Assembly: GCF_900105145.1 (NCBI RefSeq)
Contig: NZ_LT629752.1
Span: 744,001 to 808,000, forward strand
Reading direction: 5' to 3'
Length of the DNA stretch: 64,000 bases
Source of the DNA: Polaribacter sp. KT25b
Lineage (GTDB): Bacteria; Bacteroidota; Bacteroidia; Flavobacteriales; Flavobacteriaceae
Shown: in pieces, positions 16,015 to 25,756 of the stretch
How positions within the stretch are numbered: the stretch's first letter is position 1
How the letters are laid out: each line of letters begins with the position of its first letter
Notes under the pieces: generated by a model
Seen by the model: only the letters and a program-made list of their open reading frames with translations
The model's database searches: none
What the model was told of the DNA's origin: nothing
Program-made: the position numbers and the translations under genes

Positions 16015-17796
16015 TTAAAAATCAAACTTATAAGTAACGCCTCCTAATGCTTGGAAACCTTGCACATCAAAGTTTGCAAAACGTTGATAGTTATTATTTA
16101 AAACATTATTTAATTTTAAGAAAACAGAAAACTTATCATTAAAATGATAACCACCATTTAAATTTACATCAACATAAGAAGATAAAGTTTGAAAACCACT
16201 TGTACTTGAAGGATAAGTTGCACTGTAAATAAGATCTTGACGTTCATTTATATAAAAAATATTGGAAGTAGCATACCATTTATTCGTTTTATATTTCGCT
16301 ATAAAAGAGGTTTGAAATGTTGGTAAGTTCCATGCTTTTGCTTGATTTGTCATCGAAAAATCGTCAAACTGAATGTTGGTAGCAAAAGTCATTCTCTTAG
16401 TAAAATCGTATTCAATTTCTGCAAAAATCGAAGTCGTTTTTATATCATCATAAACCACATTATAAGAATTTCCATATTCATAGCCTTTTAAATCAACTCC
16501 ATTTAAACTAGTATTAGTTCCGTCGGATTTTGAGTTGTTTCTTAAAAATAGAGGTTTATCATCTTCTGCTTTTAAACTTGCAGAAATATTAAAACTAATA
16601 TCGTTATTAAAATTACCGTTTAAACCAATAAAAGCATTATATTTTTCTGATGTTTGTGTGATAAACAAAGTAGGAGATAAATAAGGGTTTTCTTCAGAAA
16701 ACTCTTTGTAAGTGTTTGTTTTTAAATCACCAGAAACGCCACCATAAATATTTAAATACTCTTCAATTATTGGTTTTTGAATATGAAGATCTGGATAAAC
16801 TAAAAAGTTATTTACGCTGTTTTCTGTGTCGAAAGAGCCAAATATTTTTGCGCCTATTTTTAAAGAAAAACCACTGAATGTAGTTTTGTATTCTGGATTT
16901 AATTTTACTGTAAAAATAGAATACTTTAGTTCATTTTCTGTTGTATAGTTTTTTTCAAACTTACCATTTAAAAGTTCTAATCCAGCTTTTATATCAAGAT
17001 TATCTAGTTGATTATAAATCATATCTAAAGGCAGTTCTAGGTGTGTGTTAATATTTACTAATATTTCGTTGCTGTTAAAAGCATCAGAAAAATAACCAAT
17101 AGAAATGCTACTTTTATCTAAGTAAGCGTCTAAAAAATCTACTTCACCAACAATATTAAAATAATTATAAGTCTGTTTTTCATTAATTAAATCAACTGTA
17201 TTTTGTGTAAAATTACTGTTTGGTAATCCATACCAATTATATTGATTTCTTTCGGAGTTTAAACTCACTTTCCAGTCAAAATAACGTTCTTCTTTTTTGT
17301 AAAAAGCGCTCGCCAAAAAGTTTGAAAAATTACTGTCTAAAACTGTGTTATCAATATCAGCTAAAGAAGCAGCATATTTAGTATAAAAACCAAATTCGTT
17401 TTCAAAACGAGTGCTACTATTTATAGAAGCTTCTAAATAAGGAGATGTATAATTACCAAAACCAGCAGCAATATAATTATCATAAATACGTTCTTTTACG
17501 CCAACATCTACACCTTTTACAACACCTGTTTTAGGTATAAAAGTTGAAGCAACAGGAGCAGAGAAAATGTTATAATTTAACTTTTTCTTTTTGCTTTTGT
17601 CTAATAATTTTAAAGTCGGATTTTTTTTAATCTTAGTAGCATCTGCAATCTTAGGATTGTATTTGGTTTCTACTTCAACCACTTCTGTTTTTACTGTATC
17701 TATCTTTACGGTATTTTCTTTTTCTGTTGATTTTTTTTGTGCAGAAATAGTTAAAATGCCGAATAAAGATAAAAATATAAAAAAGCCTTTTTTCAT
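16015..17796 (-). CDS. TonB-dependent-receptor-like outer-membrane beta-barrel without plug
   Basis: The 593-residue protein has a signal peptide (cleavage after about residue 19, ISAQ) and a Lys-rich linker (about 20-70). It then has many alternating aromatic strands, closing with the YVDVNLNGGYHFNDKF, FLKLNNVLNNNYQRF and GGVTYKFDF pattern typical of the C-terminal strands of TonB-dependent receptors. I see no TonB-box, carboxypeptidase-regulatory or plug domain at the N-terminus, so it is a barrel only. It starts 6 nt after the stop of the large TPR gene, so the two very likely work together at the outer membrane. Confidence 0.8.
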   Translation of the reverse strand: MKKGFFIFLSLFGILTISAQKKSTEKENTVKIDTVKTEVVEVETKYNPKIADATKIKKNPTLKLLDKSKKKKLNYNIFSAPVASTFIPKTGVVKGVDVGVKERIYDNYIAAGFGNYTSPYLEASINSSTRFENEFGFYTKYAASLADIDNTVLDSNFSNFLASAFYKKEERYFDWKVSLNSERNQYNWYGLPNSNFTQNTVDLINEKQTYNYFNIVGEVDFLDAYLDKSSISIGYFSDAFNSNEILVNINTHLELPLDMIYNQLDNLDIKAGLELLNGKFEKNYTTENELKYSIFTVKLNPEYKTTFSGFSLKIGAKIFGSFDTENSVNNFLVYPDLHIQKPIIEEYLNIYGGVSGDLKTNTYKEFSEENPYLSPTLFITQTSEKYNAFIGLNGNFNNDISFNISASLKAEDDKPLFLRNNSKSDGTNTSLNGVDLKGYEYGNSYNVVYDDIKTTSIFAEIEYDFTKRMTFATNIQFDDFSMTNQAKAWNLPTFQTSFIAKYKTNKWYATSNIFYINERQDLIYSATYPSSTSGFQTLSSYVDVNLNGGYHFNDKFSVFLKLNNVLNNNYQRFANFDVQGFQALGGVTYKFDF

Positions 17797-17802
17797 TATG
17801 TT

Positions 17803-20800
17803 TTAATTTTTTGGGATGATTGAATTATTAGTTTTGGCTTCGTTTTCTTTTATTTTGGTAAGCTCAATTTGAGCTTCATCTACAATATCTTTATATTGAG
17901 AAAAGTTTTTAATTACATTTTCTAAGATAAAAGTTGCTTGGTAAGCGTCTTTTAAACTGTAATAATTTTTACCCATTATTACGTAACTTTTAACTCCCCA
18001 ATATTTATAAGCAGAATAATCTGCAATTAATTCTTGAATAACTTTGTTAGATGCTTCATAGTTTTCTTGTTGATTTTTAAAGAACGAGTTGTAATAAAGT
18101 GTTTCTGCTTTTAACTCGCCAGTTGCATTTTTTTCAACCGAATTATAATATTCTTGTGCAGTATCAAAATCATCAATTTTAAAAGAAGAACGCGCAATAA
18201 TAGTTTTAGCATCTTCTATTAAAGAATTTTTATCCTTATCAATAGAAAGTACTTTTTTTGCGTAAGAAATTGCTTTTTTATAAGCTTCGGTTTCATAATA
18301 CCCTTTCATTAAATTACTTTGGGCAAATTGTACATTTTCAACAATATACGCTTCTTGTTCTAATCTTTCTAATAGCGGGAGAGCGTCTTCAAAATCTTCT
18401 TTTTCTAGATAAATTTGCGATAATTTTGCTAAAGTATCTTCACTATATTCAGATGTACCTGCCTTTAAAACCACTTTATAATTAGCAATTGCCTTGTCTA
18501 ATTGATTGTCTTTAAATAAAATATCAGCTAAATAATAATTAGCTTTTAAATTATGAGCTCCTTTTGGATATTTTTCTAAGTATTTATTTAAAGTAACAAT
18601 AATATCTTTGTTGTTTTTACCTTCAAAATATTTTCTTTCTGCAATTAAAAAAGTTGAGTTATCTAAATCATCATCAGAAACATTTATAAAATTTAATTTT
18701 TTAACCCAAGCAACATATTCATCTAAATTATCTTCATCTAAATAAATGTTTTTTGCGTTGTTTACCGCCTGAATTGCATCAGAAGTATTTGGAAATTTTT
18801 GCACAGTAAGTTTAAATTTTTCCAATGCTTTTTTATTCTGATTATCGCCGTAATATAACAAACCTTGTCTTACCAAAGCTTTTGATAAAAATGAACTTTT
18901 AGGATGATTTTGCAACAAACGTTCATACGCTTGATGTGCTTTTTCATTATTTTTAATTTTAATATACGTATTTGCCAATTGAAACAATGCGTCGTCTTTT
19001 AGAGAAGACGATTTAAAATTATTTACAACGCTTGTTAAAGCCTTAATTTTAGCTTCACTTTCATTTCTAAAACCATGACTCATTCCTATTTGATATTCTG
19101 CGTAATCTGCATCTGTACCTAAATTTCTTACCACAATTTGATAAGAATTTATAGCATCAGCATAATTTCTAGTAGCAAAATAACTATCACCTAAACGAAC
19201 TAAAGCATCATCATTTATAGATTTATCAGCTATATCATCAGCTAAAAATTGTTTAAATGCATTAATAGCTTTATTGTATTCTTTTAACTTAAAATAACTG
19301 TAACCAATATTGTAATCAATCAAAGAAAATTCTTCATTATTAGATTTTATAAATCTTTTTGCTGATACAAATTTAGTAACAGCTTCCTCGTAATTTTTTA
19401 GTCTAAATAACGTTTCTGCTTCCCAGTAAAGTGCTTTTTGATAAATTTCTTCGTTTTTAGATTCTTTGCCTTTTGCAAAATAAGAAAGTGATTCTTTATA
19501 TTTATTGTCATTAAATAACTGAATTCCTCTGTACAAAGAAACCTCAGTTGTTAAAGCGGTGTTTTCAACAGAGTTTTTCTTTTTTAAATAATCTAAAGCA
19601 CCTTTATAATCTTGTTGATGTATAAACGACGAAACTACAAGTTCATTAATTTCATTATAGGAAGATGAATTTGGATATTTTTTTAAATAATCTTGTAAAA
19701 CATCAGAAATATTTTGAAAAGGATTACCAGCTTCATAACTTAATTTTGCGTAATTTAAAGCAGCATCTTCTTGAATTTTAGGATTAAATGTCATTTCGCT
19801 AGCAGTTTTAAAAGCATTTAAAGCTTCCGTTTTTTTATCAATATTTAGATAACATTCTGCTAAATGATAATATGCATTTTGTGAAACAGCATTTTTCTCG
19901 TCAATAATTTTGTTAAAATAATTAATGGCATTTACATAGTCGTTTTGTACATAAAAAACATAACCTAATTGATAATAATCGGTGTTTGTCCATTTGCCTT
20001 TTTGACCTTTGTAAGCTTTTAAATAAGGAATTGCTTCTTGGTATCTACCAAGATTAAAATAGCTTTCTCCAACAATTTTAGAAATTTCAGAAGCTTCTTT
20101 TCGTTTAGAAGTTTTTAAAAGTTCTGTTCCTACAATAATACAACGTTCAAATTTTCCTGATTTAAAACTGATGTCTAATAAATAATAAGAAATTTCTGCT
20201 TTGTAAGATTTGTTATCGGCAATTTCTTTTAAAGTAGATTCAGCAAGTCCGTAATCTTCTAATTTATAAGAAATAAATCCATAATAATATCTAGCATCGT
20301 TGCCATATTTAGCATCATTTATTAAAGGAAGAAATTTGTTTTTTGCCAATTCTAGGTTATTTGTTACCAATAAACTGTAACCCATTTTAAAGTTTAATTC
20401 CTTCTGATTTTCTTTAGAAAGTAAATCTACATTCACTTTGGTATACCATTTTAATGCATACGAAGCTTTTTTATTCGCAAAATAATAGTTGGCAACATTA
20501 AAAAAAGCTTTGTTTTTTTTATTGCTTGTTGGGTTTTCATCAACAAAATCTAATACTTTTTGATCTGCATCTGTTTGATTTAATTTTACAGCGCACATGG
20601 CATCATAATAAGAAGCATCCGCCTTTAGGCTAGAACTTTTTACAGCGTTTACTTGTATTTTTTCAAATACTTTTTGCGCAGCAGCATAAGCTTTGTTATT
20701 GTACAATTCTAATGCATTATTAAAATCTGTAATAACATTTGCGTCTACAATAGTTTGTTGAGAATAAACAGTAAAAACTGCTAGAAAGCAGCATACCGAT

Positions 20801-20832
20801 AAGAAATGTTTTTTTACAAAACGTAGTTTCAT
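17803..20832 (-). CDS. Large periplasmic TPR-repeat protein
   Basis: The 1009-residue protein has an N-terminal signal peptide (ending near VYSQ, residue 25) followed by TPR/Sel1-like helix pairs along its whole length, for example NALELYNNKAYAAAQKVFEKI, YYLGYVFYVQNDYVNAINYFNKI-type units and ALYWEAETLFRLKNYEEAV. I see no catalytic domain. Proteins of this size paired with a TonB-type barrel recur in flavobacteria and are thought to be envelope scaffolds. That is family context, not shown here. It is divergent from ftsE and co-transcribed with the barrel gene. Confidence 0.85.
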   Translation of the reverse strand: MKLRFVKKHFLSVCCFLAVFTVYSQQTIVDANVITDFNNALELYNNKAYAAAQKVFEKIQVNAVKSSSLKADASYYDAMCAVKLNQTDADQKVLDFVDENPTSNKKNKAFFNVANYYFANKKASYALKWYTKVNVDLLSKENQKELNFKMGYSLLVTNNLELAKNKFLPLINDAKYGNDARYYYGFISYKLEDYGLAESTLKEIADNKSYKAEISYYLLDISFKSGKFERCIIVGTELLKTSKRKEASEISKIVGESYFNLGRYQEAIPYLKAYKGQKGKWTNTDYYQLGYVFYVQNDYVNAINYFNKIIDEKNAVSQNAYYHLAECYLNIDKKTEALNAFKTASEMTFNPKIQEDAALNYAKLSYEAGNPFQNISDVLQDYLKKYPNSSSYNEINELVVSSFIHQQDYKGALDYLKKKNSVENTALTTEVSLYRGIQLFNDNKYKESLSYFAKGKESKNEEIYQKALYWEAETLFRLKNYEEAVTKFVSAKRFIKSNNEEFSLIDYNIGYSYFKLKEYNKAINAFKQFLADDIADKSINDDALVRLGDSYFATRNYADAINSYQIVVRNLGTDADYAEYQIGMSHGFRNESEAKIKALTSVVNNFKSSSLKDDALFQLANTYIKIKNNEKAHQAYERLLQNHPKSSFLSKALVRQGLLYYGDNQNKKALEKFKLTVQKFPNTSDAIQAVNNAKNIYLDEDNLDEYVAWVKKLNFINVSDDDLDNSTFLIAERKYFEGKNNKDIIVTLNKYLEKYPKGAHNLKANYYLADILFKDNQLDKAIANYKVVLKAGTSEYSEDTLAKLSQIYLEKEDFEDALPLLERLEQEAYIVENVQFAQSNLMKGYYETEAYKKAISYAKKVLSIDKDKNSLIEDAKTIIARSSFKIDDFDTAQEYYNSVEKNATGELKAETLYYNSFFKNQQENYEASNKVIQELIADYSAYKYWGVKSYVIMGKNYYSLKDAYQATFILENVIKNFSQYKDIVDEAQIELTKIKENEAKTNNSIIPKN

Positions 20833-20945
20833 ACAATTGTGTTTGTTGTTATCTAATAAACGAACATTTTTTAATTTTGTTTGATGTAAACGAAAAAAAA
20901 AGTTAAAAAATGTTTTACATCAAAAGTAAGAATTGTTCTAATTTA

Positions 20946-20978
20946 TTGTGTTAAAATCAACAGAAACTTATAAGTTTG
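20946..20978 (+). promoter_or_regulatory. Promoter of ftsE
   Basis: TTG at 20946-20948 and TAAGTTTG at 20971-20978 are separated by 22 nt. This matches the Bacteroidota pattern and places the transcription start just before ATG 20996. The GTG at 20948, in frame with ftsE, lies in the -33 element and is not the start. Confidence 0.65.
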
Positions 20979-20995
20979 TACAAACAATTATTTTT

Positions 20996-21685
20996 ATGGA
21001 AAAACCAGTTTTACATTTAGAAAATGCAGACATTTATCAAAGAGATAATTTGGTTTTATCTAAGGTGAATTTAACTATTAATAAAGGAGATTTCTATTAT
21101 TTAATAGGTAAAACAGGAAGTGGAAAAAGTAGTTTAATGAAAACTTTTTATGGCGATTTACGCTTGCAGAGTGGTTCTGGAAAAATTGTAGACTTCGATT
21201 TAAAGAATTTAAAGGATAAAGAAATTCCATTTTTAAGAAGAAAAATAGGAATTGTTTTTCAAGATTTTAAATTATTAAGCGATAGAACGGTTTTTGGAAA
21301 TTTAGAATTTGTTTTAAAAGCAACAGGTTGGAAAAACAAAGATGAAATTAAACAAAAGATAAACGAAGTTTTAGAGAAAGTAGGCATGCAATCTCAATAT
21401 TATAAAAATACTTTTGAACTTTCTGGAGGAGAACAACAAAGAATTGCCATTGCAAGAGCGTTATTAAATGACCCAGAATTAATTTTGGCAGATGAACCAA
21501 CAGGTAATTTAGATCCAAAAACATCGTTAGAAGTAATGCATCTTTTAAACGAGATTCATAAAAGTGGCAAAACAATTTTAATGGCTACTCACGATTATCA
21601 ATTAATTGTTAAATTTAAACACAAAACATTAAAAATAGAAGGTGGCGAATTGTTCGAAGTTTCTAGACAATCTGATTCTGAATGA
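20996..21685 (+). CDS. ftsE: Cell-division ATP-binding protein FtsE
   Basis: FtsE is the ATPase of the FtsEX complex, which controls peptidoglycan hydrolases at the division site. The 229-residue protein has Walker A GKTGSGKS (38-45), the Q-loop in VFQDFKLL (88-95), signature LSGGEQQR (142-149), Walker [11 protein letters not shown] (162-171) and the H-loop ATHD (197-200). [15 protein letters not shown] is typical of FtsE/LolD-type ABC proteins, and the size fits FtsE. ftsX is not adjacent. Its last four bases overlap the next gene (ATGA). Confidence 0.88.
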   Translation: MEKPVLHLENADIYQRDNLVLSKVNLTINKGDFYYLIGKTGSGKSSLMKTFYGDLRLQSGSGKIVDFDLKNLKDKEIPFLRRKIGIVFQDFKLLSDRTVFGNLEFVLKATGWKNKDEIKQKINEVLEKVGMQSQYYKNTFELSGGEQQRIAIARALLNDPELILADEPTGNLDPKTSLEVMHLLNEIHKSGKTILMATHDYQLIVKFKHKTLKIEGGELFEVSRQSDSE

Positions 21686-22569
21686 TTTCAGTTTTAATAC
21701 CTACATACAATTATAATGCATACAATTTAGTTGCAGAAATTCATAGACAATTTATAAAATCAAACATAAAATTTGAAATTATTTGTTTAGATGACGGCTC
21801 TTATTCGAAAGAAAATATTTTAAATGAGAAAATAAATACCTTATCTTATTCAAAATTTGAAATTTTACAAGATAATATTGGTAGAAGTGCAATTAGAAAT
21901 TTATTAGCAAAAAAGGCAAATTTTAATTGGTTACTTTTTTTAGATGCGGATGTAATTCCTGTTAAAAGCGATTTTATAACAACTTATTTTAAACAGATTT
22001 CAAAAAAAAACAATGTTTTTTGCGGAGGAATTGCATATGAAAATCATACTAAAAATAAAAAATATTTACGCTATAAATATGGTAAAAAACACGAAGAAGT
22101 TGCTTTAGAAGAAAGGATAAAAGAACCTCTTAAATATTTTTTTACTGGAAATTTTTTTATAGCAAAAAAGGTTTTTGAGAAAGTTAAGTTCGAAGAAAAA
22201 CTGTTGGAATATGGTAAAGAAGATTTATTGTTTTCCGTTAGTTTATTAGAAAAAAAACTTTCAATCAATCATATAAAGAATGAAGTATTTCATCTAGGTA
22301 TAGATGATAATAAAATCTTTATAGCTAAAACAAAAAAAGCAATGGATAATCTTGTTTTTTTAGGGAAAGAAGGTTTTTTAGAAAATGAAAAACAAAGATT
22401 ATTAGCATTTGTAGATTTATTAACACGATTAAAATTAAATTATCTTTTGATAAAACTGTATCCTTTTTTCGAAAGGAAAGCAGAGAAATTGTCTTCTGTA
22501 CGATATTTGAACCTATTAAAAGTAAGTTATATCTGTTTTTTAAAAAGGAAAGAAAATCCTCAAAAATAA
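21682..22569 (+). CDS. Family 2 glycosyltransferase
   Basis: A 295-residue GT-A fold enzyme. It starts [11 protein letters not shown], the nucleotide-sugar-binding first strand, and has the ICLDDGSY strand and the metal-binding DXD-like motif in LLFLDADVIP (about residues 77-86). FFTGNFFIAKKVFEKVKFEE and YGKEDLLFSVSLLEKK, the acceptor-side ED motif, follow. The sugar and acceptor are not predictable. It is translationally coupled to ftsE by a 4-nt overlap, which implies co-expression but not necessarily a shared function. Confidence 0.88.
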   Translation: MISVLIPTYNYNAYNLVAEIHRQFIKSNIKFEIICLDDGSYSKENILNEKINTLSYSKFEILQDNIGRSAIRNLLAKKANFNWLLFLDADVIPVKSDFITTYFKQISKKNNVFCGGIAYENHTKNKKYLRYKYGKKHEEVALEERIKEPLKYFFTGNFFIAKKVFEKVKFEEKLLEYGKEDLLFSVSLLEKKLSINHIKNEVFHLGIDDNKIFIAKTKKAMDNLVFLGKEGFLENEKQRLLAFVDLLTRLKLNYLLIKLYPFFERKAEKLSSVRYLNLLKVSYICFLKRKENPQK

Positions 22570-22580
22570 ATAAAAAATAA

Positions 22581-23666
22581 TTATTTTAAATTTTTGAAAA
22601 TATTTAGAAGTATTGTTTTTTCATGATCCCAAGTTAATTCTTGTTTTGCCTTTTTTATTGATTTATAATAATCAACCTTAAGCATAGTTTGTATCTGATT
22701 AGCAAGACCTTTTGGAGATCTTGATTTTATAATTTCGCCAACTTTATAGTCTAAAACAATTTGTTTCATTTCTGGTAAATCAGAAACTAAAATAGGAATT
22801 TCTGCTTGTATATAATCAAAGATTTTGTTAGGTAAAGCGTATCTGTAATTTAATCCTAAATCTTCTTCTAAACTCAAGCCAATATCAGCTAAAGGAGTAA
22901 TTTTTTGCAATTCATTTGGTAATAATTTACCTAAAAAATGTACTTTATTTTCTGTTGATTTATTTTCACTTCTTTCTCTTAAATCGGATATTATATCTCC
23001 ATTTCCAACAATTATTAATAGATAATCATCTAAATATTCCATTGCATCGATCATCAATTCTAAACCACGTCCAATATTTATAGCGCCTTGATAAATGATA
23101 ATTTTTTTACCATCCGTAGAAAAAGGTAATTTACTCTTTTCAATTTTTTTAAAGGTTGGTAAATTTCTTACAACCTTAAAATTAGTTGCGTATCTGTTGT
23201 TGTAAAAATCAGAAATACTTTTACAAACAGTGTACGTATTTTTAAGTTTCGGAAGTAATAATTTTTCTAAAGAAGACCAGAAATTTTTCACAAAAGGACG
23301 ATGCACTAATTCAGGTATTTCTGGAAATAATTCGTGACTATCGTACACCAATTTTTTGTTTTGAAGTACACTAACTGCATAATTTGCAACAAGAGAATCT
23401 AAATCATTTGAAAGTAAAATGTTTTTTTTAGAGAATAATAAAACAAAAAAGATTCTAAAATTAAATTCAGCATAAAACAAAAAACCTTGATTAAAAAATA
23501 GTTTTATTCTTTTTGTTTCATAATCTCTACTTATCGGAACGCTGTTTTTTAATTTTCTACCAACTAACAGCACTTTATAACCATCATTAAATAAAGTAGT
23601 ACAAACTTTATCTACTCTTTGGTCTGTAGATAAATCATTTGTAACAGTTACAATAATTTTTTTCAA
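22581..23666 (-). CDS. Family 4-like glycosyltransferase
   Basis: The 361-residue protein begins KKIIVTVTNDLSTDQRVDKVC, a typical GT-B N-terminus. It has VYDSHELFPEIPEL, IYQGAINIGRGLELMIDAM (start of the C-terminal Rossmann domain, about residue 192), and GLSLEEDLGLNYRYALPNKIFDYIQAEIPILVSDLPEM with the E-x7-E-type donor-binding region. No membrane segment is evident. It likely acts in cell-surface glycan assembly. It is convergent with the GT2 gene and separated from it by only 11 nt. Confidence 0.87.
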   Translation of the reverse strand: MKKIIVTVTNDLSTDQRVDKVCTTLFNDGYKVLLVGRKLKNSVPISRDYETKRIKLFFNQGFLFYAEFNFRIFFVLLFSKKNILLSNDLDSLVANYAVSVLQNKKLVYDSHELFPEIPELVHRPFVKNFWSSLEKLLLPKLKNTYTVCKSISDFYNNRYATNFKVVRNLPTFKKIEKSKLPFSTDGKKIIIYQGAINIGRGLELMIDAMEYLDDYLLIIVGNGDIISDLRERSENKSTENKVHFLGKLLPNELQKITPLADIGLSLEEDLGLNYRYALPNKIFDYIQAEIPILVSDLPEMKQIVLDYKVGEIIKSRSPKGLANQIQTMLKVDYYKSIKKAKQELTWDHEKTILLNIFKNLK

Positions 23667-23701
23667 CTTACATATTTTAGTGCAATATAAAAAATAAAAA
23701 A

Positions 23702-23724
23702 CCCACTCCTTAAAAAGAAGTGGG
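23702..23724 (-). terminator. Second hairpin downstream of the tmRNA gene
   Basis: CCCACT (23702-23707) pairs with AGTGGG (23719-23724). On the minus strand the stem is followed by a T-rich run (complement of the A-run at 23688-23701). It lies between the tmRNA and the GT4 gene and is probably a backup terminator. Confidence 0.6.
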
Positions 23725-23873
23725 AAATTGCTATGAAAAAGAATGATAAGAAGAATCTTATCAAATTGATAGTCGTTTCTTATTTTAAGTTCTTACAAAA
23801 AAGAAAAAATAATTTGAAAAAAAAATTAAGGGAAATTATTAATTTACACCTTTTCTGATACCTTGAAAAATAA

Positions 23874-23902
23874 AACCCTATAAATTAAGTATTTACAGGG
23901 TT
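23874..23902 (-). terminator. Terminator of the tmRNA gene
   Basis: Six nucleotides after the tmRNA 3' end, AACCCT-G-TAAAT and ATTTA-T-AGGGTT (minus strand) form a 12-bp stem with one G-U pair and a 5-nt loop, followed by TTTTATTTTT. In the + orientation the G-U becomes an A-C mismatch, supporting minus-strand use. Confidence 0.85.
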
Positions 23903-23907
23903 AGGAG

Positions 23908-24298
23908 TGGAGACGCCGAGAATCGAACTCGGGTCCAAACAAGCAGCCAAAATGCTTTCTACATACTTAGTTCTTTCTTAGTTTTCGACCAAAAGCTGAT
24001 TAAGAACAATCTGCTTTTAGCTTATCTTCTTTAGATTCAAAAACTTGCCAAAGCTTCAAGTTTTCTATATTTACTTTTACGATGCCCAAAAGTGAATCGC
24101 CGTAAATCAAGGCTTTTCGTGGACATAAAGCTTGCACACCTTGTGTGCCTAGGCCAATCCTACTATGATTCGGATTAAGCAGCTAAAGCGTAGTTATCTT
24201 CGCCGTTTAAAAAGTTGAAATTAGGTTTTACGAGTGTTATTTCATAACTCGGTATGCTTACAAATTCACTGTCCTTGCTGTCAAAACCAGTCGTCCCC
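23908..24298 (-). ncRNA. ssrA: Transfer-messenger RNA (tmRNA)
   Basis: tmRNA rescues ribosomes stalled on mRNAs lacking a stop codon. The minus-strand RNA begins GGGGACGACTGGTTTTGACAG. Its 5' GGGGACG pairs with 3' CGTCTCC, including the conserved G-U at the third pair, and a T-arm CCGAG-TTCGATT-CTCGG precedes the 3' end. The discriminator A is at 23908, and the CCA is not encoded. The tag reading frame (24204-24175) encodes GEDNYALAA followed by TAA; the first tag residue may lie slightly upstream. Length is about 391 nt, a one-piece tmRNA. Confidence 0.95.
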
Positions 24299-24338
24299 TC
24301 AATGAAATAGCAAATTTTAATTTGCGTAATTGAATTGA

Positions 24339-24357
24339 TCCTGAACTTGATTCAGGA
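24339..24357. repeat. Short palindrome, part of a likely dispersed repeat (family D)
   Basis: TCCTGAA-CTTGA-TTCAGGA forms a 7-bp stem upstream of the tmRNA gene. The core resembles the widespread CCTGAACTTG-TTCAGG repeats of Bacteroidota genomes; this is from memory, and only one copy is seen here. It may simply be a hairpin. Confidence 0.4.
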
Positions 24358-24550
24358 ACTCATCAACTCTTCATTTTATTTTTTCAAAGAAATATTTCTA
24401 ATCTAGAAATATGGATTGCAAAAGTATAAAAAAATACAGTTGTTTATCATTATAAAATCTAATATCTTCGAACAAATATTATACCAACTCTACTAAACCT
24501 GTTTAGAAGTGTTTTGTTTAAACAATTTAGTAGCTCAAAAACATAAATAC

Positions 24551-25756
24551 ATGAAATTTGGCATTATCAAAGAACGTAAAAATCCACCAGATAGAAGAGT
24601 TGTTTTTTCACCAGAAAAGCTACAAGAATTCAAAGAGAAATATCCGAAGGCAACCATTAAGGTAGAATCTTCAGATATTAGAGTATTCTCGGATGCAGCT
24701 TATAAAGCAGGCGGATTAGAAGTTACTGAAAATATGTCTGATTGTGATGTTTTATTTGGAGTTAAAGAAGTTCCTATAGATGCTTTAATTCCTAATAAAA
24801 AATATTTTTTCTTTAGCCATACAATTAAAAAGCAACCTTATAATAGACAATTATTAAAAGCAATTTTAGACAAAAATATTGAGTTGTTCGATCACGAAAC
24901 AATTGTTAAAGAAAATGGGTTGCGTTTAATAGGCTTTGGTCGTTATGCTGGTATTGTTGGTGTTTACAATGGTTTTAGAGCAATTGGTAAATCTAAAGAG
25001 ACATTTAATTTGCCCAAAGCAGAGACTTTAGAAAATCAGCAAGAATTAATTTCCGAGTTAAATAAAATAAATATAGAAAATATTAAAATTCTTTTAACAG
25101 GTAACGGAAAAGTTGCTTACGGCGCTAAAGAAATGTTAGATGCTATGAAAATAAAAGAAGTTTCTGTAAATGATTATGTAACTAAAACGTTTAATGAACC
25201 AGTGTATTGTTTGGCAGACGTGCTAGATTATAACAAACGTAAAGATGGAAAAATTATTGATAATTTCGATTTTTACGATCATCCAGAACAATATGAATCT
25301 AATTTTATGCAATTTGCAAAAGTAACAGATTTCTTTATTGCTGGGCATTTTTATGGTAACGGTGCTCCTTATTTATTTACAAGAGAAGATGCAAAATCAG
25401 TAGACTTTAAAATTAAATTCGTGGCAGATATTTCTTGTGATGTAGATGGTCCTGTAGCATCAACTTTAAGAGCTTCTACAATCGCAGATCCTTTTTATGG
25501 CTACAATCCGCAAACAGAATTAGAAGTAGATTTTAAAGATAAAAACGCTATTGTTGTTATGGCAGTAGATAATTTACCATGCGAGTTACCTCAAGATGCG
25601 AGCGAAGGTTTTGGAGAAATGTTTTTGCAAAATGTAATTCCTGCTTTTTTTAATGATGATAAAGATGGCGTTTTAGAACGTGCGAAAATGACAGAAAACG
25701 GAAAATTAACTGCACGTTTTTCTTACTTACAAGATTATTTAGACGGTAAAGAATAA
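24551..25756 (+). CDS. Saccharopine/alanine dehydrogenase-like NAD(P)-dependent oxidoreductase
   Basis: The 401-residue protein begins KFGIIKERKNPPDRRVVFSP, the AlaDH/PNT N-terminal domain. It has LRLIGFGRYAGIVGVYNGFRAIG and KILLTGNGKVAYGAKEML (Rossmann nucleotide loop, about residue 180), then FVADISCDVDGPVASTLRASTIADPFYGY, close to the LYS1-type saccharopine dehydrogenase pattern. The exact reaction in flavobacteria is uncertain. ATG 24551 is chosen because the upstream in-frame GTG (24509) gives a non-conserved, low-quality extension. The next gene starts directly after the stop codon. Confidence 0.82.
   Translation: MKFGIIKERKNPPDRRVVFSPEKLQEFKEKYPKATIKVESSDIRVFSDAAYKAGGLEVTENMSDCDVLFGVKEVPIDALIPNKKYFFFSHTIKKQPYNRQLLKAILDKNIELFDHETIVKENGLRLIGFGRYAGIVGVYNGFRAIGKSKETFNLPKAETLENQQELISELNKINIENIKILLTGNGKVAYGAKEMLDAMKIKEVSVNDYVTKTFNEPVYCLADVLDYNKRKDGKIIDNFDFYDHPEQYESNFMQFAKVTDFFIAGHFYGNGAPYLFTREDAKSVDFKIKFVADISCDVDGPVASTLRASTIADPFYGYNPQTELEVDFKDKNAIVVMAVDNLPCELPQDASEGFGEMFLQNVIPAFFNDDKDGVLERAKMTENGKLTARFSYLQDYLDGKE

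Noticed and set aside
23733..23858. 41-codon ORF beginning MKKNDKKNLIKLIV between the GT4 gene and the tmRNA gene
   Set aside because: It is Lys/Asn-rich as expected from AT-rich non-coding DNA, lies across the tmRNA terminator region and has no recognisable feature.
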